In this document: one piece after another, positions 8,178 through 17,335 of the stretch
Numbering within the stretch: the stretch's first letter is position 1
Layout of the letters: every line of letters begins with the position of its first letter
Origin: Nonomuraea glycinis
GTDB lineage: Bacteria; Actinomycetota; Actinomycetes; Streptosporangiales; Streptosporangiaceae
DNA: 64,000 bases
Assembly (NCBI RefSeq): GCF_014646515.1
Contig: NZ_BMNK01000015.1
Location: forward strand, 185,440 to 249,439
Direction of reading: 5' to 3'
Translations under genes and position numbers: made by a program
Notes under the pieces: generated by a model
Seen by the model: the letters and a program-made list of their open reading frames with translations, nothing else
Database searches by the model: none
What the model was told of the DNA's origin: nothing

Positions 8178-9748
8178 ACCTTCACCCTCTTCAGATAGAG
8201 CTGCCATTCCTGGTCCAAGAGCTCCAAGTACTCGTCCTCAAGCACGCCTTCCAAGGTCGTGCCGCCGGGCCACTCGTATCCGGTGAGCAGGATCGACTCG
8301 ACCGTGATGTCGCCGAATCCCCGCGTGACCATGCCGCCCAGAGGGATCCTCCCGCCGTTGAGATCGCGCAGGATGAGCAGCAGTAGTGCCACACAGGTGT
8401 CGCGATAATCGCCGAGGCGGGTGAGATCCACACTGAGACGGAGAGGCTCCCACTCGACGCCGTGCGGCTCCAGCACGCTGTAGAGCCGTTCGTCCGCGGC
8501 GCCGCCGGTCCAGCGGTCGATCGCGACGTGGTCGGCCTGGTCCATCCCGGCTTTGGCGAGCCGTTCTCGCTCGTCCGAGGGCAGTGATTCCTGGTCACCG
8601 GCTTTGAGCCCGTCCGTCAGCGTCTCCCACACGTCGGCGGGGATCCGGGTGGTGGTGACGCATTCGTGAGCGGTCAGCGCGCCGTTGCCCCAGGCGAAGT
8701 CATCGTCCGCGGAGCGCCGGTTCGCGGTGCCGAAGAGCGCCTTGATCGCAGGTAGCTGGTCGAGTTGGGCGCGGAAGTTGTCACTGTGTGCCCGCGCTGA
8801 CGTGCTCTCGGACGGGCGGCCGGGGGCGCATACTCCTCGGGCGGTCCGTTCGATGAACTCGGCATGGCTCCGCAGAGCGCCCTTGATGGATCTTCCGGGC
8901 AAGTTAAGGACGTACGAGCCGCCCTCGCACCTGCTGGACAGGGGAAGGGTTCCGATGACGGGGGCATCGCCGCTCGCCCGGACCATCACCGGCGCGAGAG
9001 GTTTCCAACTGATCTCCACCGTCAGCGAATCGCGCCGCTCGGGCAGGTCGGCGTCACCGGCGCTGGCGAGGTCGGTTTCGGAGAGCTCGCCGCGCAGCAC
9101 GGCGAGCAGTCCCTGCAGTGTGGTGAAGTCCTGCTCGTTGATCGTCTCGTTCAGCAGCCGCACCACGCCCAGCCCTCCGCTTGTGGACGCGCCGAGCGAG
9201 ATCCGCCCAGTGGCGAGGGCAGCACGCAGCTCTCTCAACCGGGCACGATCACGCTCGATCTGGCCTGTGGTGGACTCAACGTCGAGCTCCAGGCGCAGGT
9301 AGCTGCCGGCCGGGATGACCGTACGGGAGTAGAGGAATTCTGTGGCCGCGGCTCCGGTGGAACGGTCGATGCCGACGCCCTCGCGGGAGGGCAGGGAGAG
9401 CGGGTCGATCAGGTCCACCGGCGTTCCGTCGGCGCCGAGAGTGGTCGAGGTGGTGATGAGCGCGTCGTGGACAACGACGCGGCTGGCCTGGCCGGCGTCG
9501 GACTTGCCGTCCGGGACGAAGCCCCACAAGTCTCCGAGCGCCTCAGGGCTGGTGTCGACGCCGCGCATCCAGGCACGCAGTGCCCCGGCCAGGCTCGTAC
9601 CGGGGACGTAGGGCCGGTCGCGTCCGTCGAGGGCCACGGGCAACGCCTCGGCGGGGTCCAGCGCGATGCCTCCGACGTGCAGGGGCGTACGTACTTGTAG
9701 CCATCCGCGCAGGCGGAGCCGCAGGTTCATCGGTCGTCCGATCGTCAC
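8174..9748 (-). CDS. Double Cas7 (Cas7-2x) RAMP protein
   Basis: From GTG 9748 (GTGA overlap with the gene before, GGAGG upstream) the protein has 524 residues and two consecutive Cas7-like modules. Module 1 shows VRTPLHVGG, YVPGTSLAGALRAWM and VGIDRSTGAAATEFLYSR. Module 2 shows ISWKPLAPVMV, YVLNLPGRSIKGALRSH and VAIDRWTGGAADERLYS, then GGMVTRGFGDITV. The duplicated D-R-TG-A motif is the Csm3/Cas7 core. In III-D variants the two-Cas7 protein forms the filament backbone and carries target-RNA cleavage aspartates. Candidate acidic residues are the D of VVHDALI and those in the IDR motifs. Confidence 0.83.
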   Translation of the reverse strand: MTIGRPMNLRLRLRGWLQVRTPLHVGGIALDPAEALPVALDGRDRPYVPGTSLAGALRAWMRGVDTSPEALGDLWGFVPDGKSDAGQASRVVVHDALITTSTTLGADGTPVDLIDPLSLPSREGVGIDRSTGAAATEFLYSRTVIPAGSYLRLELDVESTTGQIERDRARLRELRAALATGRISLGASTSGGLGVVRLLNETINEQDFTTLQGLLAVLRGELSETDLASAGDADLPERRDSLTVEISWKPLAPVMVRASGDAPVIGTLPLSSRCEGGSYVLNLPGRSIKGALRSHAEFIERTARGVCAPGRPSESTSARAHSDNFRAQLDQLPAIKALFGTANRRSADDDFAWGNGALTAHECVTTTRIPADVWETLTDGLKAGDQESLPSDERERLAKAGMDQADHVAIDRWTGGAADERLYSVLEPHGVEWEPLRLSVDLTRLGDYRDTCVALLLLILRDLNGGRIPLGGMVTRGFGDITVESILLTGYEWPGGTTLEGVLEDEYLELLDQEWQLYLKRVKV

Positions 9749-12006
9749 GGGCGTGCCTCCTGCTCTCCTGCGCCCGCGGCCTCGCGGCGGGCTCGTGCCG
9801 CCAGACAGGCGATGAGCACCGTCGATACAGCCTCTGCCCGTAGTTCCGACCGGAGTTTGGGGGTGGCGTCCGAGGTGAGGGAGAGTTCGGCTTCGGGAAG
9901 ATCGAGCGTCCGCCACACCCAGGTCTCCGAGACGAGCCGTTCCTCCAGCACTTTCCGGGCTTTGGACGGGTCTGGCCAGCGGGCGGTGAGCCGCGCGATC
10001 CGCTGATGGAGGACTCCGCGATCCTCTCTCAAACGGGGGAGCAGGTTCCGGATGTTGTTGAGCCGGCTGATGCTCAGCTCGTTCAAGTCAGCGAGCACGT
10101 CGGATTCCGCCGCGAGTCTCTCGGCCGTGCGCCGGATCTCCCCGCGCCAGGCGGCACGCTCGATGAGCCGGGCTTCGGCGTAACCGGCATCTCCGGGAGC
10201 AAGCGGTTCGGTCGCAGTGGACGGTGTGGGTGAGGAGGCGGGGCTGGAGCTTCGAACCTGCTCGGTGAGCAGGGGATCGTTGAAGCGGACCTGGCCGAAG
10301 CCCTCGCCGCGTCGCATGCCCACGCCGGTGAGTTCGACCTCGGCGAGGGCGTCCGGGGCGATCTGCCCGGAAGCGATTCTGAAGGTCAGGCAGCCGCCAG
10401 CGGCCGGACCCAGCAGACTGGGCCGGGGCAGGCCCCATTTCCGGTGCCATGACTCCGTCCGCCTCACTTCGTAGGAGGTGGGTATGCGGTCTTCGTCTTC
10501 GAGTACGGGCTCCACCTGCACGCCGGGCGTGCCGGCGGCTGTGAAAGCCTCGGTCAGCGCCCGGCCCAGATCCGCCGGATCGGAGCTGAAGGACAGCCGC
10601 GCATTGTGCACCAGGGCGTCCGAGAGCAGCCAGACCCGGAGCAGGTCCCCTTCACGCAGCGAAGGGCCGGAGGCGGGGTTGGCAGGCTCAGGTTGTACGG
10701 TGACCGACACCCGTCCGTAGTCATCCTTGCGGGAACGTCCCAGCCGCCACGTCCCTGCCAGGGACTTCTGCCAGCCCTCGGCCAGCAGTCCGGCCCTGAC
10801 GCGGACCTCGGCGGCCAGCACGGTGCCGGGTTCCAGCGCGGAGTAGACGTACACGCCTCCGAGATCTCGGGTCGGCCGCTGTGTTGTGTCGTTGATCGTG
10901 TTGTGCATCCTGGTGGTGAAACCGGGACGGTGAATCCGCAGTCCTTGCCCGACATATCCGCCGCGGAGCCGCTTGAGGGTCTGGCCGGGGTCACCGGATG
11001 ACGTCATGCGGTTGACGATCAGATCCGGCTTGTCCTTCGGCCGGGCCAGCACCCGGGGCGCGGGCAGAGTGCGCCGACCGTCGACCAGCGGGGTCGCCGG
11101 GGAGACGACGAGGTCGCCGCGTCTGGCCGCTGCCGCCGCGGCGTTCGACCGCAGGCGGGAGAGTACCTCGGGAAGCAAGATCCATCCGGGGGCATGGTCG
11201 AGCCCGATGACCAGGTTGCCGACCGTACGATCATGGGCGAGCAGCGGGTCGAGAAGCCGGAGTGTCAGCAGCGCCCGCTCCCAGCCTTCTCCCGTACGCG
11301 CTTCCGCCTCATGTGCGGGTTCCGGATCGGAGCGCCTGGGTGGTTTCGCCGGAGGAAGGCTCAGACGGTCGATGTCCGGAGGCAGGCCGGGCCCGGACAG
11401 TTCCAACTGGCAGCGCCCAGCGCCCCGGCGTCGCTTGCCGCCGATGGTTTCCACCAGCATCGCCCCGGCCCACAACAGAGCGAGCGCGCACGCGAGCTGG
11501 TCCTCGTCGAGCTCGTCTGCCAGCTCCGCGGAGCCTTCCAAGGTCATCCCGCCGCGAGCCATCTCCTCGTACCGGAACTTCCGCTCCACGGTGGTGCGGG
11601 TCCGCGGGTCGAGTGCGACACCGGGCTTGATGAAGATCACCGCCTCACGCAGGCGAGGGCGGGCCGTGAGCATCTGGCCGAGCGGTCCCGGCACGCGCAG
11701 CGGACCGTTCAGCAGCAGGGCCGCGGGGCGAGGGCTCGCCATGCCTGCGCGCGGTGGCTGCGAGGTTTCCGACTCGAAGTGGGACCGTTGACTGCCGAAC
11801 AGGTACTCCACCCAGTCGTACCAGAAGCTACCCAAGGCTCTCGCGGCCACCTCGCAGGCGTCGCGCCACACCCCGATCAGCGTCTTGGCGGGGACGTAGG
11901 GCAGGCCGTCCACATCACGTTGCACCTGGCGGGCAGCACGCCCCCGGGCGGCCGTGCCCGTGCCAATGTGCCAGTCGCTGAGCATGCGGAGACGGAGATC
12001 CATCAC
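9745..12006 (-). CDS. csx10: Csx10-type fusion, candidate Cas7-Cas5-Cas11 protein
   Basis: This is a 753-residue RAMP. The N-terminus (MLSDWHIGTG, then DVDGLPYVPAKTLIGVWRDA) is the Csx10 signature. A second RAMP-like module follows (about 235-590), ending in GVGMRRGEGFGQVRF. After a Ser/Pro/Thr linker near residue 600 the last 140 or so residues are almost entirely helical, rich in A, R, L and E and lacking RAMP motifs, as expected for a fused Cas11 small subunit. No separate cas11 gene exists in the operon. That matches the Cas7-Cas5-Cas11 subunit of III-Dv complexes. ATG 12006 overlaps the cas10 stop and follows GGAGGAGG. Assignment of the helical tail to Cas11 is inference. Confidence 0.78.
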   Translation of the reverse strand: MMDLRLRMLSDWHIGTGTAARGRAARQVQRDVDGLPYVPAKTLIGVWRDACEVAARALGSFWYDWVEYLFGSQRSHFESETSQPPRAGMASPRPAALLLNGPLRVPGPLGQMLTARPRLREAVIFIKPGVALDPRTRTTVERKFRYEEMARGGMTLEGSAELADELDEDQLACALALLWAGAMLVETIGGKRRRGAGRCQLELSGPGLPPDIDRLSLPPAKPPRRSDPEPAHEAEARTGEGWERALLTLRLLDPLLAHDRTVGNLVIGLDHAPGWILLPEVLSRLRSNAAAAAARRGDLVVSPATPLVDGRRTLPAPRVLARPKDKPDLIVNRMTSSGDPGQTLKRLRGGYVGQGLRIHRPGFTTRMHNTINDTTQRPTRDLGGVYVYSALEPGTVLAAEVRVRAGLLAEGWQKSLAGTWRLGRSRKDDYGRVSVTVQPEPANPASGPSLREGDLLRVWLLSDALVHNARLSFSSDPADLGRALTEAFTAAGTPGVQVEPVLEDEDRIPTSYEVRRTESWHRKWGLPRPSLLGPAAGGCLTFRIASGQIAPDALAEVELTGVGMRRGEGFGQVRFNDPLLTEQVRSSSPASSPTPSTATEPLAPGDAGYAEARLIERAAWRGEIRRTAERLAAESDVLADLNELSISRLNNIRNLLPRLREDRGVLHQRIARLTARWPDPSKARKVLEERLVSETWVWRTLDLPEAELSLTSDATPKLRSELRAEAVSTVLIACLAARARREAAGAGEQEARP

Positions 12007-13613
12007 TCTCCTCCTCCTTCGCCGGCGAGGAACCCGACGGCGTCCATGGCGTCCAGCAGACCGGTGTGTGCCACGCCGTCGTGCGTCCAGAACAGCGAGC
12101 GTTCCTCGCCCACCAGATCCGTTACGGTGGCGCCTCCGAGACGTGTGGTCAGCAGCGAGAACCGGCTGTCGGCGACGTCCTTGCCGACGAATAGCCCGGC
12201 ACGCAGGTCATGGGTCTGGCCGCCGGCGAGGACCCTGTCCCCGTCGGTGTTCGTACGGCTCAGAGCGCCGGCCCGGCGGCGCAGATCGCTCCAATGCCGA
12301 TGACGGGACCAGCCTTCCGGGTCATGGCCGGGGTTGCCCACTACGTAGGGCTGGGCGGTGAGCCGGGTGCCGTCCGGCAGCGTCGTACCGGCGCGCAGCC
12401 GCGAGAGGTCCGCGAACGCGCTCTCGTACAGGACGTGGAACGACAGGGCGCAGCGGTCCGGGCCCAGCTTGGTCTTGACGGACTTGGCCTCCTGGGTCAG
12501 CGCCTCGGCCAGGGTGACGGCGCTGCGGAAGGGGTACTGCCGTTTGACGATCGCCACTCCGGCGCAGGCGCCGAGAGCCGGTTCCCCCGCTTTCAGCAGC
12601 AAGCCCCCGACCCGTTCGTCATCCTGGGCGCACTCCTTGAACAGGGCGAGGTAGCGCTCGGTGAACGCCAGCGCCACCGCGCCGTCGCAGATCACGGTCA
12701 GGTCGTCGCCACCCAGTACCAGCGGCAGCAGCGGCAGATACCCGTCGACCAGGGAATCCCCGTGCGCTTCCAGCTCGGCTACAGTCCTACTGAACGCTTT
12801 CTCCACGCATTCGTCCACCCCTCGGGACAGATCGCGGAGGCCGTCGGCGTACTCCTCGGCGGTGGTCCTTCCCTGGTGCCGCATGACCATGGGGAGGTTC
12901 TGGAAGACCCGTCCCAACCCGTTGCCGTCCACGTGGACGACGGCTACCCAGTCGGCTCGTTCACCGAGATACTCGACAACCACGCGCAACCCGGCCCGCG
13001 TCCGATCCGTCTCCCCGCGCAGCGGGCCCATCTTCTCTGCCAGACGCCCGAGAGCAGGCTCGAAGGCCTTCAACTTCGCGAGACTGGCAGCAGAGCGGGG
13101 CTGCGGCGACTCGCCCGGAGCCGGACGGACGACCGACTGCGCCGGCAGTCCGCTCGACGTGCACAGAGCGGCGATCGGCAGGCCGGGGAAACGTGATTGC
13201 GGTCCAGGGTGAGCCAGACGCACGGTTGGGAGCTTGGCGCGGGTGCGGTGCAGCGCCTCGGCGAGGACGTCCGCTCCGTCCCAGTCGAACGGCGGACCGA
13301 CGGCCCCGCATACATCCAGGCCGGGAGCGTCCCGTAGAGCCCTGCCGGTGATCGCCGCCACCAGCGTGCGGCCGAGGCCAGGATCACGCACCAGCGCGGT
13401 GATCCCGCCGGCGTTGGCGGTCACGATCTCCAGCGGTCCAGTGCGTATACGGGCCGTACGATCGGCTTCGAGCTCCAGCAGCGCATCGTTGAGCCATGCT
13501 TCCTCGATCCGGGTGACCAGGTGCGAGGCTCCTACGTTCTCCCGCCGCTTCGTGGACTCGAAGATGAAGCGCTGCGTGCCGGACGTACCGATCACCACGG
13601 GGTGCACCTTCAT
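12003..13613 (-). CDS. cas10: Cas10, type III-D large subunit with active-type GGDD and no HD domain
   Basis: I start it at ATG 13613 (MKVHPVVIGTSG, GGGAGG eight bases upstream), giving 536 aa. The N-terminal TSGTQRFIFESTKRRENVGA is the first palm-domain signature of short Cas10 proteins. An HD nuclease domain is absent, as usual in III-D. LVLGGDDLTVICDG (GGDD at about residues 297-300) is the intact polymerase/cyclase motif, so cyclic oligoadenylate synthesis on target binding is expected. It heads the five-gene minus-strand operon and overlaps the next gene by four bases. The adjacent SAVED and CARF-like genes are the natural receivers of its signal. Confidence 0.92.
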   Translation of the reverse strand: MKVHPVVIGTSGTQRFIFESTKRRENVGASHLVTRIEEAWLNDALLELEADRTARIRTGPLEIVTANAGGITALVRDPGLGRTLVAAITGRALRDAPGLDVCGAVGPPFDWDGADVLAEALHRTRAKLPTVRLAHPGPQSRFPGLPIAALCTSSGLPAQSVVRPAPGESPQPRSAASLAKLKAFEPALGRLAEKMGPLRGETDRTRAGLRVVVEYLGERADWVAVVHVDGNGLGRVFQNLPMVMRHQGRTTAEEYADGLRDLSRGVDECVEKAFSRTVAELEAHGDSLVDGYLPLLPLVLGGDDLTVICDGAVALAFTERYLALFKECAQDDERVGGLLLKAGEPALGACAGVAIVKRQYPFRSAVTLAEALTQEAKSVKTKLGPDRCALSFHVLYESAFADLSRLRAGTTLPDGTRLTAQPYVVGNPGHDPEGWSRHRHWSDLRRRAGALSRTNTDGDRVLAGGQTHDLRAGLFVGKDVADSRFSLLTTRLGGATVTDLVGEERSLFWTHDGVAHTGLLDAMDAVGFLAGEGGGE

Positions 13614-13807
13614 GCCGGTCGCCTCCCGCCCGCGACAGCACCAAGCCTCATTTGATCGCCCTCCCGTCGTCGCGTCCCATCTCCACTCCTGACTGATGGA
13701 CGAAGCGCAGCCGAGGGGCCATCGGGCCAGGGGGTAGGTATGGCACCTTAACCACCGGGAACCGGCCGCATAGCGCTTTCGCACCAGCCGGACACCAGGA
13801 CATCCCG

Positions 13808-14890
13808 TCAGGAGGAAGGAGGAGGCGGAAACGGTTCGTAAGCGCCGTCGGCGCTGTTGAAGGAGAAGGCGGTCCAGCGGCCTTGGTCTGCGCCGGCGAG
13901 GCGTGCGCCGAGGGCGAGGGAGATGGCGACCGGGCCGCTGAGGAAGATGACGTGGTGGCCGGTGCGGGCGGTCGCGGGAAGCGGGGCAGTGCCCCAGGCA
14001 TGGCAGATCTGCTCCACAACACCGGTGAAGGTCTGCCGGTCTGCTGTGAGGAGGGGACCTTTGCTGCGGATACGCAAGAGATGGCCGATCCCCTGCGCTC
14101 GGCAGCTTTCGAGGACCGGGTCGAAGAACTGGTCCCCCCGTCCTTGCAGATCGAGGGCCACAGCCGTCTTGGTGGGATCCCCTTCGAGGACTTCGAGCCG
14201 GTCGACGGTGAGGGGGCGGACGCTGGATTCCGTTACGCGCAGGGAGGTCGCCGGGAAATAGGAGGGGTTACCGTCGAGGCGAATGGCGTGCACCACGATC
14301 TCGCGGGCGTGAGTCTGGCGCATCCTGGCGCCGAAGTAGAACGCGATGTGCAGCGGCATGGTCGGGATCAGATTGATCCGGGCGGCGTCGGGGGAGAGAC
14401 GTTCGGCGATCGTGATGGTGGTCAGGGTCTCGTCGGCCAGGCCCTCGATCAGCGCTCTGGTCTGATGGCCGACGTCGGCCAGTTCCACGCTGGTCTTCAA
14501 GGTGAGTGAGCAGGTGGAGAGGCTGTGATCCTCGGCCTGTTTGTCGTGGCGGCTTCCGGAGGCGCCGTCCCGACGGGTGTCGGTGGCGGTCACCACGATG
14601 CCGATCTGGAGCCTGCGCCTTGACCGTTGACGCTGCCACAATCCCAGCCGGACGATGGCCAGCCCGAGCGCGCAGCCGAGGACGAACCACCAGCGACCGG
14701 CGGCCGCTCCCGTCATCACCGATTTGGCGGCTTCGATCACGAAGCCGCCCGCGACCATGCCGCCGAGGCCGACCGCCGCCGTGCCGTCCGACACCGCCTG
14801 CCGCCAACTGGCAGGGGCCCGCGAACCGGCGCCGGCGCCGACTACAGTCATGCGCGGGGCGGCTGGGTGCTTCACACCTTCTACCGTCAT
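13808..14890 (-). CDS. Two-TM SAVED-domain protein, candidate membrane effector of III-D signalling
   Basis: This 360-residue protein (ATG 14890, AGGAG upstream) has two hydrophobic helices (about residues 40-62 and 70-88). A basic stretch follows, then a C-terminal SAVED-like domain: LIPTMPLHIAFYFGA and, near the end, HHVIFLSGPVAISLALGA, the paired blocks of that cyclic-oligonucleotide-binding fold. SAVED domains sense second messengers in CBASS and in some type III CRISPR systems. A TM-SAVED protein would act at the inner membrane. It sits 194 bp upstream of cas10 on the same strand, with an intergenic gap where cas10 may have its own promoter, and it is divergent from the CARF-like gene. 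Membrane action and ligand are inferred. Confidence 0.72.
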   Translation of the reverse strand: MTVEGVKHPAAPRMTVVGAGAGSRAPASWRQAVSDGTAAVGLGGMVAGGFVIEAAKSVMTGAAAGRWWFVLGCALGLAIVRLGLWQRQRSRRRLQIGIVVTATDTRRDGASGSRHDKQAEDHSLSTCSLTLKTSVELADVGHQTRALIEGLADETLTTITIAERLSPDAARINLIPTMPLHIAFYFGARMRQTHAREIVVHAIRLDGNPSYFPATSLRVTESSVRPLTVDRLEVLEGDPTKTAVALDLQGRGDQFFDPVLESCRAQGIGHLLRIRSKGPLLTADRQTFTGVVEQICHAWGTAPLPATARTGHHVIFLSGPVAISLALGARLAGADQGRWTAFSFNSADGAYEPFPPPPSS

Positions 14891-15025
14891 GCGTACCACT
14901 CCTAGATCGTCGTCGGACAAGCTCTCGTGATCGTCGTTCCTGCGGGCATGGCTGTTTCGAGGCACGCCCCCTTATGTCTGATGGACGAGCATCATCCTGT
15001 CCAGCGATCCAGGAAGGGGAGGATG

Positions 15026-17233
15026 ATGAGCCGCCCAGTCAAGACGCTGCTGTTCCACCCCCTTGGCGCCGGTGACCTGGGCTTCCTGCCGCGGAGCCAG
15101 GCGATCAAGCCGGTGGATCTCGAAGGAGATCCGAACGCGACCGGGCTGGAACGGCGGCCATTGCGCAAGATATTCACGACGGGTGTCGAGGCGGACGCGG
15201 TAGTGCTCCTGGCCACCGTGAACGCTCACCGGCCGGGTGCGGCGACGTTCGCCGAATACGGGCAGCTCCTGCGCGAAGGGCTCTGCTCGCCGCAGGGCAT
15301 GTTCGGGCGGAGGTTCTCTGCGGAGCACGTACGGGTGGTGGAGGTGGCGGAGCCGACCGCGCGACATTGCACGGGCCCGGCTGCCGCGGCTCTAGCTCAC
15401 TTCACGCCGCGCGAATGCCTCGTGACGTCCGGCTCGGGCTCGTACGCGCTGGGCGCCGGAGCACTGCTGGCCGCGCTGGACGCCAGGATTCCGGTGAGCC
15501 TGCTGCCCGTCGACGACGCGACGACGCCGTACCGGCTGGAAGACCTGATCACGCCCGCCGGGGCGCTACGGAACTGGCTGCTGCGTCACCGCTTCTGGGC
15601 CGAACTCGCCCAGTTCGATCCGTCCGGTGCGCACATCTGGCGGCTGCTGGACGCGCGACAGCGCGCCGATGTCAGCCTCGCCCGCCGCGCCCGCCACGAA
15701 GGCGTACGAGGCCTGAGCGACGGCCAGGTGGAGAAGCTGACCGAGCTGTGGCCGTCAGTCCAGGCGGCGTTCTTCGAGCGGGTCGCTCGCGGTGAGGCGA
15801 TCGATCAGTCCCTGCTGCGGGCCTGGTACGTACGGCACCTTGCCGGAAGACTGGAACGCGAGCGCGACACTCTGTCCGCGCCCGTACGAACGCTGGTCAC
15901 GGGTCTGGTGGAGAAGCTGACCGTACGTGACCCGCGGCAGGGCTGCGGGACCCTCGTCCGCCAGGTGGGACGGCGGATCCCGGAGTCCCAGACAGGGGAG
16001 TGCGCGGCGATCCTCCGCGACCATCAACTCACCCAGTTCTACGCCGACGCGGCCACGCACACCGCCCACCTGAGGGAGCAGCGCCCCCACCTGCCGACGA
16101 CAGTGATCGATCAGGCCGAGGTCTGGGAGCGTGGCGACCTGGCCGTCGACCTGCTCAAGAGCCGCGGCATGACCCCCTGGCCCGTCCTCGGCAGCGGCGA
16201 TGTGCTCGTCCTGATGTGCGTAGGTGTCGGCCGGGACGACGCACCGGACGTACAAGGCAAGCAGGCCCTGCTACAAGTGATCGACTGGGTTGAGCAGCAC
16301 CGCGACAATCCGGGGCGGGTCCGGCTTCGGTTGCTGGCGAGTGCGGAAACCACCGCCCGGGCTGAGGCGCTGGCCACCTGGGCGTGTACGCGAGCAGAGA
16401 CCGAGACGGTCGGTCCGTTGCCTGTCGCGGACGTGGCGCGAGCCGGCGATGAGATCCACCGCGCGCTGGAGGCCGCCGGACCCCCGACAGGCAGATCCGG
16501 ATCGGGCAGCCTGCGGGACGTCGACGAGACTGTCCTGATCATCAATCCTGGAAAGCCCGGCATCGGGAACGCGATGATCACGGCCGGCGTCGCCTGGTCG
16601 CTGACTGCGGCCTGCCCGCTGCGCGTCGTGGAACTCACCCGCGACCAGGGGATACGCCCTGTGGCTCGCGACGCTGGCAGAGTGTTGCGCCGGCTCGGCC
16701 CCGACCCGTTGCTGGCCGAACTCGCCGGCTGTGCGTTGCGCCGGCTGGACCTACGCACCGCCTGGACACTGCTGGGGCACGGCTCATCCGCCCTCGACCC
16801 GATACGTGAGTCCGTCGACAGCCTGCATCGCGATCTCTACGCAGGCACGGACCGCCGGTACGAGTCGGCCCGGCAACGCCTCACTCTGATCGGGCGCGTC
16901 CTCTCCGACCAGCCGTGGCCGGCCTGTCACCTGGCCATCGAGGTGCTGCGCCCGGCGCTGTTCAACTGGGGTGCTTGGACTGCCGTCACCGCCCGTTCGC
17001 CGGCGTTGGAGGAGCTGGAGCGGCTGCGCAACTCCTCACCGTACGCGCACCTGCTTGATCGACTGCGTCAGCGCCGACGACAGCGCGTCGTACCGCCCGA
17101 GCCGGACGTTGTGCGAGCCCTGCTGGCCCACGCCGTCAACGACCTGGGCGGCATGGACGACATGATCTTCGCCCGCTATCAGCGGGTGTGCCGAGAACTC
17201 CAGGCGTTCGCAGCGGCGCATCGCTTATGCTGA
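15026..17233 (+). CDS. Large CARF-like protein with two Rossmann-type repeats
   Basis: Starting at ATG 15026 (GGGGAGG just upstream) it has 735 aa. Two regions look like CARF-type ligand folds. The first has VVLLATV, then LVTSGSGSYALGAGALLA (about 131-149) followed by IPVSLLPV. The second has DVLVLMCVGVG, then LIINPGKPGIGNAMITAG (about 503-520) followed by LRVVEL. The rest is helical. LRNSSPYAHLL (about 666-676) fits the R-X6-H pattern of HEPN nucleases, but similar RNxxxxxH strings occur earlier (LRNWLLRH), so I treat it as a candidate only. It diverges from the TM-SAVED gene next to cas10. A tandem-CARF effector is the best guess. Confidence 0.5.
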   Translation: MSRPVKTLLFHPLGAGDLGFLPRSQAIKPVDLEGDPNATGLERRPLRKIFTTGVEADAVVLLATVNAHRPGAATFAEYGQLLREGLCSPQGMFGRRFSAEHVRVVEVAEPTARHCTGPAAAALAHFTPRECLVTSGSGSYALGAGALLAALDARIPVSLLPVDDATTPYRLEDLITPAGALRNWLLRHRFWAELAQFDPSGAHIWRLLDARQRADVSLARRARHEGVRGLSDGQVEKLTELWPSVQAAFFERVARGEAIDQSLLRAWYVRHLAGRLERERDTLSAPVRTLVTGLVEKLTVRDPRQGCGTLVRQVGRRIPESQTGECAAILRDHQLTQFYADAATHTAHLREQRPHLPTTVIDQAEVWERGDLAVDLLKSRGMTPWPVLGSGDVLVLMCVGVGRDDAPDVQGKQALLQVIDWVEQHRDNPGRVRLRLLASAETTARAEALATWACTRAETETVGPLPVADVARAGDEIHRALEAAGPPTGRSGSGSLRDVDETVLIINPGKPGIGNAMITAGVAWSLTAACPLRVVELTRDQGIRPVARDAGRVLRRLGPDPLLAELAGCALRRLDLRTAWTLLGHGSSALDPIRESVDSLHRDLYAGTDRRYESARQRLTLIGRVLSDQPWPACHLAIEVLRPALFNWGAWTAVTARSPALEELERLRNSSPYAHLLDRLRQRRRQRVVPPEPDVVRALLAHAVNDLGGMDDMIFARYQRVCRELQAFAAAHRLC

Positions 17234-17335
17234 AGGTTGTTCGACGGCTGTGCCGAAGAGCATCGACGAGGCGTCATCGCCTCCTGAGGAGGCCGCCCAG
17301 CGGGTGGCCTGATCTTTCCTGCCTCAGGAGGTTCT

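Noticed and set aside
15560..15620. LRNWLLRH and LRAWYVRH as HEPN active sites in the CARF-like protein
   Set aside because: Such strings occur several times by chance in Arg/Leu-rich helices. Only LRNSSPYAH in the C-terminal part is kept as a weak candidate.
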